Source: Rhizobium sp. Root482 (GTDB taxonomy: Bacteria; Pseudomonadota; Alphaproteobacteria; Rhizobiales; Rhizobiaceae). Taken from it: a stretch of 64,000 nucleotides of DNA. Positions 54,682 to 63,882 of this stretch are shown one piece after another. Every line of letters begins with the position of its first letter. The stretch's first letter is position 1. A program made the position numbers and the translations under genes. Under the pieces are notes generated by a model. The model was given only the letters and a program-made list of their open reading frames with translations, was not told where the DNA came from and ran no database searches. The stretch covers positions 79,404-143,403 of the forward strand of contig NZ_LMFA01000002.1 of NCBI RefSeq assembly GCF_001426565.1, in the 5' to 3' direction.

Positions 54682-56082
54682 TTAGAGAATTTCGTCCCGG
54701 AGGTAGTACCAGCGGTACATCCCCCACTGGCCGAGCCGCCTGAACGGGGTCAGCAACCCGTGGCCCGGCAGCGGCGAGGTGAAGATCGGAAGGTCGAGAC
54801 CACCGCCCTTGCCGGCGACCATCTGGGCCATGCGGCGGCCGGCCTGGGCGGAATACATGACGCCGTTGCCGCCATAGCCCAGCGCATAGAACAACGTCTG
54901 CTTCGGGTCCGGCTGGAAGATGCGCGGCATCATGTCGTGGCTGACATCCACCCATCCCCACCAGGAATAGTCGATCTCGATGCCGCGAAGGACCGGGAAC
55001 TTTCGGTAGAGACCTGCCAGAAGCAGTTCGAGATGCTTCGGGTTGGCGGCGTCGCGCCCGGTGATCGCGCTGCGGCTGCCGATCTGCACGCGGCCGTCCG
55101 GCAGCATGCGGTAGTAGTGGCGCAGCGTGCGGGTATCGGTAAGCGGAATGCGCGTCCTGAAGTTCAAAGTCTCCTGCTCGCCTGCCGTCAGGGGCCGCGT
55201 GACGATCGAATTCGACAGGATCGGCATTAGCCGGCGTTTCGTGAGCGCATTCATGTCCGGCGAGGTGTAGCCGGCCGTGGCGATACACACGGCGCGCGCC
55301 CGCACCGTGCCGCCCGGCGTACGCAAATAGTGGACGCCATCCCGGGTCGTGCAGTCGAGCACCGGGCTGGACGTATGCACCCTGGCGCCTAGCCGTCGCG
55401 CCAGTGTGAGATATCCGAAGGCAAGTTTGGCGGCGTGGATGCCTATGCCGTCCGGCTCGTGCATCGCGCCCCGGGCCTCGGCGTCACGGACGAAATCGCG
55501 GTGAAGCTCATCACGCGAGACCATGCGAGCACGATAGCCGAAAATATCATTGAGGACGCGAACCTCGCTCTCGAGGCCGGGAAGGAATTTGTCGCGATGG
55601 GCAATGTAGAGATGGCCGCCGTCCTGCGGGTCGCACTGGATTTCCGGTTCGCGGATCAGCGAACGGAACAGATCGAAGCCTTCCGCCATTTCGGCATGCA
55701 TTTTCCTTGCGACATCGACACCCCAGCGCGCGATCCATTGCGATCGCTTCAGGCGGCCGGCGGAAATCTGGGCCTGGCCGCCGTTGCGGGTGCTGCAGCC
55801 CCAGGCAACGCCGTTCGCCTCGATCACCGTTGCCTTGATGCCGTGTTCGCGCGCCAGGTGGATGGCACAGGAAAGGCCGGTATAGCCGGAGCCGATGATC
55901 GCCACATCGACGTCGATATCGCGCGTGATGGGCCCATCATCTTCCGGGAAGGGCCCGGCGGTTCCGATCCAGTAGGTCGGAGCGTAATCCTTGCCGGTGC
56001 CCGGGCTGCGGGCATGCTCGGGATCATAGGCCGGGTCGTAGGGTTCCCTGCCGGCTCTGGAGATGGTGGTCTGCGCTTCCAT
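54682..56082 (-). CDS. tauY: Taurine dehydrogenase large subunit TauY (FAD)
   Basis: 466 residues from the ATG at 56082. The FAD-binding GSGYTG at about 64-69 follows DVDVAIIGSGYTGLSCAIHLA; the C-terminal part has YALGYGGNGVMYSAQAGRRMA. This DadA-like oxidoreductase works with the small TauX to oxidise taurine to sulfoacetaldehyde and ammonium, passing electrons to cytochrome c. The longer frame upstream (to 56310) is the out-of-frame tauX gene. Gap to xsc 43 nt. Confidence 0.93.
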   Translation of the reverse strand: MEAQTTISRAGREPYDPAYDPEHARSPGTGKDYAPTYWIGTAGPFPEDDGPITRDIDVDVAIIGSGYTGLSCAIHLAREHGIKATVIEANGVAWGCSTRNGGQAQISAGRLKRSQWIARWGVDVARKMHAEMAEGFDLFRSLIREPEIQCDPQDGGHLYIAHRDKFLPGLESEVRVLNDIFGYRARMVSRDELHRDFVRDAEARGAMHEPDGIGIHAAKLAFGYLTLARRLGARVHTSSPVLDCTTRDGVHYLRTPGGTVRARAVCIATAGYTSPDMNALTKRRLMPILSNSIVTRPLTAGEQETLNFRTRIPLTDTRTLRHYYRMLPDGRVQIGSRSAITGRDAANPKHLELLLAGLYRKFPVLRGIEIDYSWWGWVDVSHDMMPRIFQPDPKQTLFYALGYGGNGVMYSAQAGRRMAQMVAGKGGGLDLPIFTSPLPGHGLLTPFRRLGQWGMYRWYYLRDEIL

Positions 56083-56099
56083 GGGTCCTACTCCGCTGC

Positions 56100-56486
56100 C
56101 TAGTACCGAGGCTGAACAAGCGGGCGGTTCTTGCGGAACGCCTGCTTGCGGACGATCTTGCCGTCCTTGAAGGTAAACAAGTCGCAGCCCTCCGCCTCGA
56201 TGCGGTTGCCGTCCCCGGCGGTGCCGGAAAAGACCCATTCCGAGACGCCGCGATCGCCCTGCACGAAATGGCTGTGATGGTCCCACCGCGCATCCGGCAT
56301 CGTCTCCCACACGCCACTAAAAGCCTTGGCGATCGGCTCGGGACCCTCGAAGCGCGTGCCGTAGACATGAGGACCGCCAACCGCGTTGAAGACGCAGTCA
56401 TCGGAGAAGAAGCGCATGACGCCGTCGATGTCGTGCCGGTTGAAGGCATCAAACAGGGCTTCGAGATCGGTTGCGGTGACAGTCAT
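56100..56486 (-). CDS. tauX: Taurine dehydrogenase small subunit TauX
   Basis: 128 residues from the ATG at 56486 with AGGAAT upstream. An NTF2/SnoaL-like fold (LFDAFNRHDIDGVMRFFSDDCVFNAVGG, GDRGVSEWVFSGTAGDGNRIEAEGCDLF), always found next to tauY in taurine operons. Gap to tauC 112 nt, to tauY 17 nt. Confidence 0.9.
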   Translation of the reverse strand: MTVTATDLEALFDAFNRHDIDGVMRFFSDDCVFNAVGGPHVYGTRFEGPEPIAKAFSGVWETMPDARWDHHSHFVQGDRGVSEWVFSGTAGDGNRIEAEGCDLFTFKDGKIVRKQAFRKNRPLVQPRY

Positions 56487-56598
56487 CGTCAATTCCTTTG
56501 GCTTGTCTTGGCGCATGGCTTCGCCGCAGACGGGTTCGCCGTCTTTCGTGAGGTCCATGGTCGGTTCGAATAAGGTGGAAGGCGCTGCTCGCCGCCGG

Positions 56599-57426
56599 TT
56601 ACAGGCGCCCCTTCCAGGGTATCAGCACCTTCTCGAGGTAGCGGATCAAAAGATCGAAGGCGAAGGCAAATATCCCGATGATGAAAATGCCCATGATCAC
56701 CGTGTCGCTTTCGAGATTCTCGGCCGCGTTGAGTACCATGAAGCCGAGGCCTCGGTTGGCGGCGACCATTTCCGCCGCCACCAGCGTCGTCCAGCCGACG
56801 CCGATGCCGATCCGCATGCCGGTAAAGATCTCCGGCAGGGCCGCCTTCATGATGACCTGGCTGATGACCTGGCTTCGTGTGGCGCCCATCGCATAGGCGG
56901 CATGGATCTGTTCCGTCGAGACCGAACGCACCCCTGCCCTGGCGGCGATCGCCATCGGTGCGAAGATCGCCAGAAAAATCAGGAACACTTTCGGGAATTC
57001 GCCGATGCCGAGCCAGATGATGACCAGCGGCAGGTAGGCGAGCGGCGGTAGCGGCCGGTAGAACTCGATGATGGGATCGAACAGCCCGCGGACAAAACGG
57101 TTTACGCCCATCAGGATGCCGATCGGGACGGCGGTGAGCATCGCCAGCAGGAAGGCGCCGAAGACGCGACCAAGACTGGCCAGCGTGTGTTGCGTCAGCG
57201 TCGAATTGGACACGCCGTCCGTCAACGCCCGCATGAACTTGTCCCATACGGCCAGCGGCGAGGGCAGAAAGAGCGGCTTGACCCAGCCGGACCCGGTCAC
57301 GAGGAACCAAAGGCCGATCAGGACGAGCGCGGTGAGGAGGCTGATCAGGCCGCTATTGCCATCGCCCGGAGCGCCGAAGATCTTGCCGGCCTTGGCGGGC
57401 TTGGCCCGCGTCACTCTATCAAGCAT
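56599..57426 (-). CDS. tauC: Taurine ABC transporter permease TauC
   Basis: 275 residues from the ATG at 57426. Six helices of the BPD-type permease family and the loop GATRSQVISQVIMKAALPEIFTGMRIGIG that contacts the ATPase. It overlaps tauB by 8 nt. The longer frame to 57579 is tauB shadow. Confidence 0.93.
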   Translation of the reverse strand: MLDRVTRAKPAKAGKIFGAPGDGNSGLISLLTALVLIGLWFLVTGSGWVKPLFLPSPLAVWDKFMRALTDGVSNSTLTQHTLASLGRVFGAFLLAMLTAVPIGILMGVNRFVRGLFDPIIEFYRPLPPLAYLPLVIIWLGIGEFPKVFLIFLAIFAPMAIAARAGVRSVSTEQIHAAYAMGATRSQVISQVIMKAALPEIFTGMRIGIGVGWTTLVAAEMVAANRGLGFMVLNAAENLESDTVIMGIFIIGIFAFAFDLLIRYLEKVLIPWKGRL

Positions 57427-58234
57427 GATGGACGACCTCCGGATTGCCAGACTGGCGCTCGTCGCCATAGATGATGCCGAGAATCTCTTCACGCATGCTG
57501 ATGAACTCGGGGCTCGACTTGATGGCGCGGGCATTTCCGTCGGCAAGGAAGCGACGATTGAAATCGAGTTCGTAGGCATGGGTAATGCGCCCGGGGCGTG
57601 GCGACATGACGATCAGCCGCGAGCCGAGGAAGAGCGCTTCCTCGACGCTGTGCGTGATGAAGAAGAACATCTTGTTGGTGAGTTCCCACACCTTGAGGAG
57701 CAGCTCCTGGATGGTTTCGCGCGTCAGCGCGTCCAGCGCTGCCATCGGCTCGTCCATCAACAGCATGGCAGGATCGCAGGTCAGCGCCCTGGCAATGCCG
57801 ACACGCTGCTGCATGCCGCCGGAGAGATGATAGATCATGTGCTTGTGGAAGTCCTGCAGTCCGACAAGGGCGAGGTTCCTCGTGGCGATTTCCCGCCGGG
57901 TCGCCTTGTCGACGCCGCGCAGTTTCAGCCCGAATTCGGTATTCTCGATCACGTTGAGCCATGGCAGGAGCGCATGCTTCTGGAAAACCACGCCACGATC
58001 CGCTCCCGGACCGTTGACGCGATGGTTTCCGAGCGAAATGTCGCCGTCCGACGGGGCCATGAAGCCTGCCATCAGATTGAGCAGGGTCGTCTTGCCGCAA
58101 CCCGACGCACCGAGCGCGACGACGAAGTCTCCGCTGTTGATGGTAAGATTGACACCTTTCAGGGCGATCACCGCCTGGTCCGAGTACAATCCCGGATAGG
58201 TTAGGCTGATGTTCCTGACGCTGAGCGTTTCCAT
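57419..58234 (-). CDS. tauB: Taurine ABC transporter ATPase TauB
   Basis: 271 residues from the ATG at 58234. Walker A GASGCGKTT (about 41-49), signature LSGGMQQRVGIARAL, Walker B AMLLMDEPMAALDA. The N-terminal YPGLYSDQAVIALKGVNLTI is typical of the nitrate/sulfonate/taurine branch. Gap to tauA 92 nt. Confidence 0.93.
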   Translation of the reverse strand: METLSVRNISLTYPGLYSDQAVIALKGVNLTINSGDFVVALGASGCGKTTLLNLMAGFMAPSDGDISLGNHRVNGPGADRGVVFQKHALLPWLNVIENTEFGLKLRGVDKATRREIATRNLALVGLQDFHKHMIYHLSGGMQQRVGIARALTCDPAMLLMDEPMAALDALTRETIQELLLKVWELTNKMFFFITHSVEEALFLGSRLIVMSPRPGRITHAYELDFNRRFLADGNARAIKSSPEFISMREEILGIIYGDERQSGNPEVVHHA

Positions 58235-58326
58235 GAGAAATGCCTCCCTGCACCTCGGTCGCGGTTCATTAAAGCGATGAAACCGCACCGGCCGTTTCGA
58301 CGGCCGGTGCGCGATCGGAGGATGCG

Positions 58327-59343
58327 CTATTTTGCAGCCGCCTGCGCGAAGCTGGAATTCACATAGGGCGCGTAATCATCGAGCGCCTTGTCGATCTGCT
58401 TCTGCTCGACGAGGAACCTGGCGCTTTCGTTGAGCGCATTCGTCGCGCCGCCGCCAAGCCAGGTATTGGACGCCTGCTCGCTCGCCTCGGGGAACGACAG
58501 GAGTTCCAGCGCCTCGACCGTGGCGGCGCCGTCGCCGCCAATCAGCTTGACGATGCCCTGAACTTGCGGGGAATCCACCGTCCATGCGGCCTTGTTGGCG
58601 TTATAATCGGCGTAGGATTCGGCCAGAACCCTGGTGAAGGCCTCCATGAATTTCGGATTTTCCTCCGCCCAGCCCTTGGCGACCACCAGACCGTCGAATG
58701 TCGGGACGCTGGCGGCGCCGATGACTTCGGAATCCGAGATCACCTTGCCGGTCTTGAGAATTTCCGACAAAGCCGGCGGCCAGACATAGGCCGCATCGAT
58801 ATCGCCACGCTGCCAGGCGGCGACGATCTGCGGCGGCTTCAGATTGAGGATTTCCACCTCGCGGGGATCCATATTCCAGACCTTGCTCATGCCGACCAGA
58901 AGGTGGAAATGCGACGTCGAGACGAAGGGCACGGCAACCTTCTTGCCCTTGAGATCCTCGGGCTTGGTGATGCCCGAACCCTCGCGGGCGACGAGAGCCT
59001 CCGACTTGCCAATATTGTCGAGAATCCAGAAGAGCTGCAGGTCGACGCCGCGGGTCGCGGCGGATGCGGTGCCGGTGGAGCCGAGCACGCCGATCGGAAC
59101 ATCGCCCGATGCCAGAGCCGTGGTGATATCGCCGGCCGAACTGAACTGGCGCCAGTCGATCGTGTAGCCGGCTTCCTTTGCGGCGGCGTCGAAACGGCCA
59201 TCGGCGATCGCGGCGACGAACGGACCGACGATCTGCTGATAGCCGACGACCAGCTGGGTTTCCGCGTAAGCTGCGCCCGATGTGAAGAGACCTGCGGCGA
59301 TACTCGCTGCGGCGGCAAGGCGACTGATATGTTTAAAAAGCAT
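58327..59343 (-). CDS. tauA: Taurine-binding periplasmic protein TauA
   Basis: 338 residues with a signal peptide (about 1-27, ending GAAYAE). Mature part starts TQLVVGYQQIVGPFVAAIADG. Features of the sulfonate-binding family: FSSAGDITTALASGDVPIGVLGSTGT and GVDLQLFWILDN. First gene of the operon; the promoter lies in the 140-nt gap to tauR. Confidence 0.93.
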   Translation of the reverse strand: MLFKHISRLAAAASIAAGLFTSGAAYAETQLVVGYQQIVGPFVAAIADGRFDAAAKEAGYTIDWRQFSSAGDITTALASGDVPIGVLGSTGTASAATRGVDLQLFWILDNIGKSEALVAREGSGITKPEDLKGKKVAVPFVSTSHFHLLVGMSKVWNMDPREVEILNLKPPQIVAAWQRGDIDAAYVWPPALSEILKTGKVISDSEVIGAASVPTFDGLVVAKGWAEENPKFMEAFTRVLAESYADYNANKAAWTVDSPQVQGIVKLIGGDGAATVEALELLSFPEASEQASNTWLGGGATNALNESARFLVEQKQIDKALDDYAPYVNSSFAQAAAK

Positions 59344-59430
59344 TTCGTTCCTCCTCTTTGATTATTGTTAAGCCGGTTTACCCCGGTCTTCTTGCCTAAA
59401 GAGATAAAGGGGCGACCAAACTTGCGTTAT

Positions 59431-59458
59431 ATCCAGTTTTCAAGTTAGATGAATCCAG
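59431..59458. promoter_or_regulatory. Direct repeats likely bound by TauR
   Basis: ATCCAG occurs at 59431-59436 and 59453-59458, 22 bp apart (two helical turns, same face), in the gap between tauA and tauR. On the minus strand these read CTGGAT. From memory, TauR of Rhodobacter capsulatus binds direct repeats with a CTGGA core, so the match of core and arrangement supports this as the operator. Confidence 0.65.
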
Positions 59459-59483
59459 ATGAGCTTGGGCAAGACGAGGCTTC

Positions 59484-60956
59484 GTGCGGACGAACGTTTC
59501 CGAGACGATTTTCTTCATTGAACGGGAGAGCGGCCTCGGTTTGCAGGCGCAACTGCGCGAAACCGTGGTGTCGGCCGTGCTTGCCGGCCGGCTCCAGCCT
59601 GGTGCGCACCTGCCCTCGACCCGCAAGCTTGCTGATTACCTGAATATTTCCCGTATTACCGTGACGCTCGCCTATCAGGAACTGGTCTCCCAGGGGTATG
59701 TGGAAGCCGCCAATCGCAGCTCCTATCGTATTGCCGGAAATCCACCCGGCAGAGGCCTCGAGAGCGACAGGCCGCCGTCCGGTACGGCGCCGGTCGATTG
59801 GACCAGTAAGCTGAAAATGGATTTTTCGGTGGTGCGACAGGTTTCCAAACCGCTGGACTGGCGGCGCTACCCCTATCCTTTCCTCTATGGCCAGATGGAC
59901 CCTTCCCTGTTCGACCTCAATGCCTGGAGGGATTGTGCCCGCCGTGCGCTCGCCCGCGAGGACTTTATCCTCATGGCCAGCGATTTTGCGGCCGCCGACG
60001 ATGTGCGGCTCGTCAACTATATCTGTTCGCGAACGCTGCCACGGCGTGGCATCCATGCCAATCCGGACGAGATCCTGGTAACCGTCGGGGCGCAGAATGC
60101 GCTGTGGATCGTGACGCGGCTGATCCTGGAGGCCGGTTCCGGTGCCGTCTGCGAGAACCCCTGCCACCCCGATATCAGCGCGTCGCTTCTGCTGACGGGA
60201 GCCAAGGTCACGGCCGTCGATGTCGACGAAGAGGGCCTGCCCGCGGATGCCCTGCCGGAGAATGTCGACGCGGTCTTCGTGACGCCCAGCCACCACTCGC
60301 CGACCGGCGCGACCATGCCGATCGACCGCAGGCTCAAGCTTCTGCAGGCCGCCGCCGAAAAGGACTTCGTGATCGTCGAAGACGATTACGAATTCGAGAT
60401 CAGCTTTCTCGCGCCGCCATCGCCGGCGCTCAAGGCCTTCGATACCGCCGGTCGCGTGCTCTATATCGGCAGTTTCTCCAAATCGCTCTTTCCGGGCTTG
60501 CGGCTCGGCTACCTCGTCGCGCCGGCGCCGTTCATTCGCCAGGCCCGGGCCTTGCGCTCCCTGATGCTGCGCCATCCACCCGGGCACCTGCAGCGAACGG
60601 CCGCCTATTTCCTCGCCCTCGGTCACTATGATGCCGTACTGCACCGCATGCGCACGGAATATCACCGGCGCCATGTCATCATGGCCGATGCGCTGAGGCG
60701 CGAAAACCTCAAGATTGCCGGCGCATCCGCCTTTGGCGGCACGTCGTTCTGGATGGAAGGGCCGGAAGGTCTGGATGCCGAAAAACTGGTAAGCGAGTTG
60801 CGCCAGGACGGCGTCCTCGTCGAATCCGGAGCGCCCTTCTTTCCAAGGAGCGAAGCGGCCTGCCGCTACTTCCGGATGGGATACTCCTCGATAGCCCGCG
60901 CAAATATAGCAGAAGGCGTCGCACGCGTACGAGCCCGCATCGATCGCCTTGGGTAG
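59484..60956 (+). CDS. tauR: MocR-type regulator of taurine genes TauR
   Basis: 490 residues. The N-terminal GntR-type winged helix (LQPGAHLPSTRKLADYLNISRITVTLAYQEL) is joined to a class I aminotransferase-like domain with a PLP-binding Lys in LYIGSFSKSLFPGLRLGY. MocR proteins sense their substrate through PLP. Divergent from tauA, as in Rhodobacter, where TauR activates the operon with taurine. Confidence 0.93.
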   Translation: MRTNVSETIFFIERESGLGLQAQLRETVVSAVLAGRLQPGAHLPSTRKLADYLNISRITVTLAYQELVSQGYVEAANRSSYRIAGNPPGRGLESDRPPSGTAPVDWTSKLKMDFSVVRQVSKPLDWRRYPYPFLYGQMDPSLFDLNAWRDCARRALAREDFILMASDFAAADDVRLVNYICSRTLPRRGIHANPDEILVTVGAQNALWIVTRLILEAGSGAVCENPCHPDISASLLLTGAKVTAVDVDEEGLPADALPENVDAVFVTPSHHSPTGATMPIDRRLKLLQAAAEKDFVIVEDDYEFEISFLAPPSPALKAFDTAGRVLYIGSFSKSLFPGLRLGYLVAPAPFIRQARALRSLMLRHPPGHLQRTAAYFLALGHYDAVLHRMRTEYHRRHVIMADALRRENLKIAGASAFGGTSFWMEGPEGLDAEKLVSELRQDGVLVESGAPFFPRSEAACRYFRMGYSSIARANIAEGVARVRARIDRLG

Positions 60957-61152
60957 CGACGTTTCCGCTAGACAATTGATGATTGGACGTGACGTTCGAT
61001 CCCCCGAGGGCATCGCCGGTCTGGCCGACCAGAACGACACCGTCTGCGACACGGTTCGAATCCTGCTGATGAACTGGAAACGAAATAATTCGAAGCCTTG
61101 ATCGTTGAAGCGCATGCCTCTATGACAGCTGCAACAAACCTAGGAGTTTACA

Positions 61153-61395
61153 TTGCAAGTTCTGGTACGTGACAACAACGTTGATCAAGCGCTTCGTTTC
61201 TTGAAAAAGAAATTGCAGCGCGAGGGTGTTTTCCGCGAGATGCGTCTTCGGGAGCATTTTGAAAAGCCTTCCGAAAAGCGCGCCCGCGAAAAAGCTGAAG
61301 GCATCAGGCGCGTTCGCAAGCTTGCGCGCAAGAAGCTTGACCGTGAAAGCGGCATATCGGCTCCCAAGAAGGCTGGACCTTCCGGCCGAAAGTAA
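61153..61395 (+). CDS. rpsU: Ribosomal protein S21 with a TTG start
   Basis: 80 residues, the small 30S subunit protein: [20 protein letters not shown] and [20 protein letters not shown] are typical. The frame starts with TTG at 61153, preceded by TAGGAG at 8 nt; no ATG lies nearby. The C terminus ([16 protein letters not shown]) is longer than many S21 copies. Alphaproteobacteria may carry two or more rpsU copies. Confidence 0.95.
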   Translation: MQVLVRDNNVDQALRFLKKKLQREGVFREMRLREHFEKPSEKRAREKAEGIRRVRKLARKKLDRESGISAPKKAGPSGRK

Positions 61396-62319
61396 GCGCA
61401 CGTTTTGCGGTTTCCAACCAAAGATCGGAAGGCCTGCAATCAGGCCGACCGACTTTGAAGAGCCGACTTGAAGCGCCTGCCGATCCGCGGGCTTCGAGGG
61501 CAGGAACTCAAAGGCCTTTTAGGCTCTTGATGCGGGCGACAACGGAGCGCCGGCGACCGCACACATCCACGCCAGCGTAAATCTCCCTGCCGAGTCCAGC
61601 GCGACGGCCGGTGGCGATCCCTATACCGTTAAGTTCGGGCAGCCTCAGTGATTCCCGCCTGTATCCAGGGTGAGATCATCCGCCGGTTGCTTGGTCATCA
61701 TCGACATGGGCGATAAAGCTGTCGGCTGGATAGGCCAGCCGATCCGACCGCCGGTAGATGGCGGGTTTGGGCACGCCGAACGCCGGAATTGAAGACGGCG
61801 AATTGTCGGAGGCCGTCTTCAATCACTTCGGCAGAATTGGCGTCATTTCTCCCGGGGCGGCAGGAAACCCTTAACCGTGGCCAAGTCCGGCCAAGGAAGA
61901 ACCGTTTCGCCGGCAACGCGCCATTCGCCGCCCGTCCTGTACGATAGAGGATGGCTGTGGCGTCATCGCCCTGTTCCTCGATGTGCAGAATCTTCTTCTC
62001 TGTCGACAACGGCTGTTCACCGGCGTCGCGACAGGCCTTGAACTCCGCAAACGCTTCTTGGTGCGGCTCTCAACAACGCTACAGCGGCCCTCCAGTGCCG
62101 GTAATCCAAACTTAGGTTTAGGGAGTAGCGGCCGCCGAAATCGGTTGGATTCCGGTCATTCGTCGCTGCGGACAATCGACCGTTTGGGCGGATGCAAGGC
62201 CAAAGGCCCGCATCAGCCGCCAATACAGTGATAAGCGTATCGAATTCTGCGTAGCCAGCCGATAGCTGACATCGTCTATGCCGATATTAACGATGTCGAC
62301 GCGGCGCGAAAGCCGGACG
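61396..62319. other. Decayed stretch downstream of rpsU
   Basis: About 920 nt with no intact gene. The open frames (for example minus 61698-62009 and plus 61983-62231) are short and of random composition. The base composition remains similar to the rest. It looks like the start of a degenerate region that ends at the IS element. Confidence 0.5.
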
Positions 62320-62700
62320 CTGTTCGATCTACATGCTGCCGGCGTTTCGGTTCTGGCGATGGGCAGGCGCCAAGGCGCAAGAGGCAAAGGAAATCGGCAT
62401 CCGGATAGCGAATATTCGCTGGAGGCGCTGATCGAGGCGACCAAGAAGGAGGAGCCGATCACCGTCATCGATGCGACCGGCAAGATCGTCTCTATGGCCG
62501 AGAACTTCCCGAAGAAGTACGGCCTCAAGGCGACGGGCGTGGAGATGAGCGGTCTGGATCATGAACAGAAGCGGCCGCCGGCAAAGTACGCATCGACGCC
62601 TTCAACATGAGCAACCTGCCCTCGGCTTGTTCCGAATCTCAAGGACAAGATCCCGGCCGAATATCAGAGCCCGGCGATCAACACAATGACCGTTTCGGGG
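62320..62700 (+). pseudogene. Remnant of an ABC solute-binding protein
   Basis: Plus-strand pieces in different frames read like one periplasmic binding protein: a signal-like start (AAGVSVLAMG, about 62337), then EYSLEALIEATKKEEPITVIDATGKIV and FPKKYGLKATGVEM (62410-62550), then GKVRIDAFNMSNLPS (62580-62625) and, in another frame, LVPNLKDKIPAEYQSPAIN (62627-62685). Segments are missing between them. At least two frameshifts and internal deletions make it non-functional. Confidence 0.65.
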
Positions 62701-62929
62701 CCGGCAGCCGTCAGCCCGCTATTGGCTGATCCTGGCTGATAGCTGCCCATTCCGCTACCGTCCTCAAGGCGGCTGAAGCGATGGCTTCGCCGCGTCCTGA
62801 CAGCCGACATCGTCGCACCCGCCCGCTCACCACGCGGGAATACCCCGGATGGTTCCGGCACATTCTGATGGATAAGCCTTCAGCACGAATTCAGGCCGAA
62901 GGGTGCCCCCTGGCCTGCAGCCATGAGCG

Positions 62930-63770
62930 CTACTGACCCTGGATGTAGATTACATGGGTCTCGGTAAACTCGTAGAGGCCATGCTTGCCGTCCGACCCGC
63001 CGATGCCCGAATTCTTGCGACCCGCATGGAACCCCTGCATCGCCTCGAAATTCTCGCGATTGATATAGATCTCGCCAAATTTCAACTCACGGCAGGCACG
63101 CAGCGCCGAGTTGATGTTGTTCGTATAGATGGACGAGGTCAGGCCGTATTCGGTGTCGTTGGCAAGCGCGATCGCCTCGTCGAGGTTCTTCACAGCCTGA
63201 ATCGGGAGAACGGGGCCGAAGGTCTCGCGACACATGATCTCCATGGCAGCGGTCGCGCCAACCATCAGCGTCGGCTCGAAATGATGGCCCTTGCCCTGAC
63301 CGGTCACATTGCTGCCGGTCACGATGCGGGCGCCCTCTTCGGTTGCCTTGCGCACGGCTGCCTCGACCTTGTCGAGGCGGCGCGATTGATGAGCGGCCCC
63401 ATGTCGAGGTCGTCCGTTTCGGATGGGTCGCCCCAGCGCGTCTGTTTGAAAAGAACCTTCAACTTTGCAACGAAGGCGTCGTGCACCGACTCGTCGACGT
63501 AGAGTCGCTCGGCGCAGTTGCAGACCTGACCGGTATTGATCACGCGGGAGGCATGGATGGCCTTGGCCGCGAGGTCGAGATCTGCGTCGGCGAGAACGAT
63601 CGCGGGCGCATTGCCGCCGAGTTCGCGATTCACCCGGGTCAGATTCTCTGCAGCCATCTGCATGATGCGGGTACCGGTAGCGACACTTCCGGTGAAGGTC
63701 ACCAGATCGACGTCCGGATGCTTGACCAGTGCTGTGCCGGCATTGGCACCCTTGCCGCTGGGGCCGTGCT
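62930..63770 (-). pseudogene. aldA: AldA-type aldehyde dehydrogenase, frameshifted and truncated
   Basis: Closest in form to lactaldehyde/glycolaldehyde dehydrogenase AldA. The frame to about 63380 shows TALVKHPDVDLVTFTGSVATG, the active-site Glu in NRELGGNAP, and the catalytic Cys in NTGQVCNCAERLYV. At MGPLINRAA near 63378 one base is missing relative to the expected reading (one G of a GG run, plus strand), after which the frame shifts to the other ORF, which continues LDKVEAAVRKATEEGARIVTG to the normal end GLYEFTETHVIYIQGQ. The first 200 or so residues are absent: homology starts about 63760 and the IS3-like end begins at 63883. Confidence 0.85.
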
Positions 63771-63882
63771 CCTCGAGGCCAACGACAAATGGCGGCTTCA
63801 ACACCGATACATGCAGGTCGAGGCAATGGCCGAGCTCAACTCTCAAGCCATCGAGGAGGAAAAGCCACTTCAGATTAGATTA

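Noticed and set aside
61698..62009. A minus-strand frame with a stretch (NSAEVIEDGLRQFAVF) that recalls the receiver part of NasT/ANTAR-type regulators
   Set aside because: Only some 16 residues look similar, and the rest does not continue in any frame; too weak to call.
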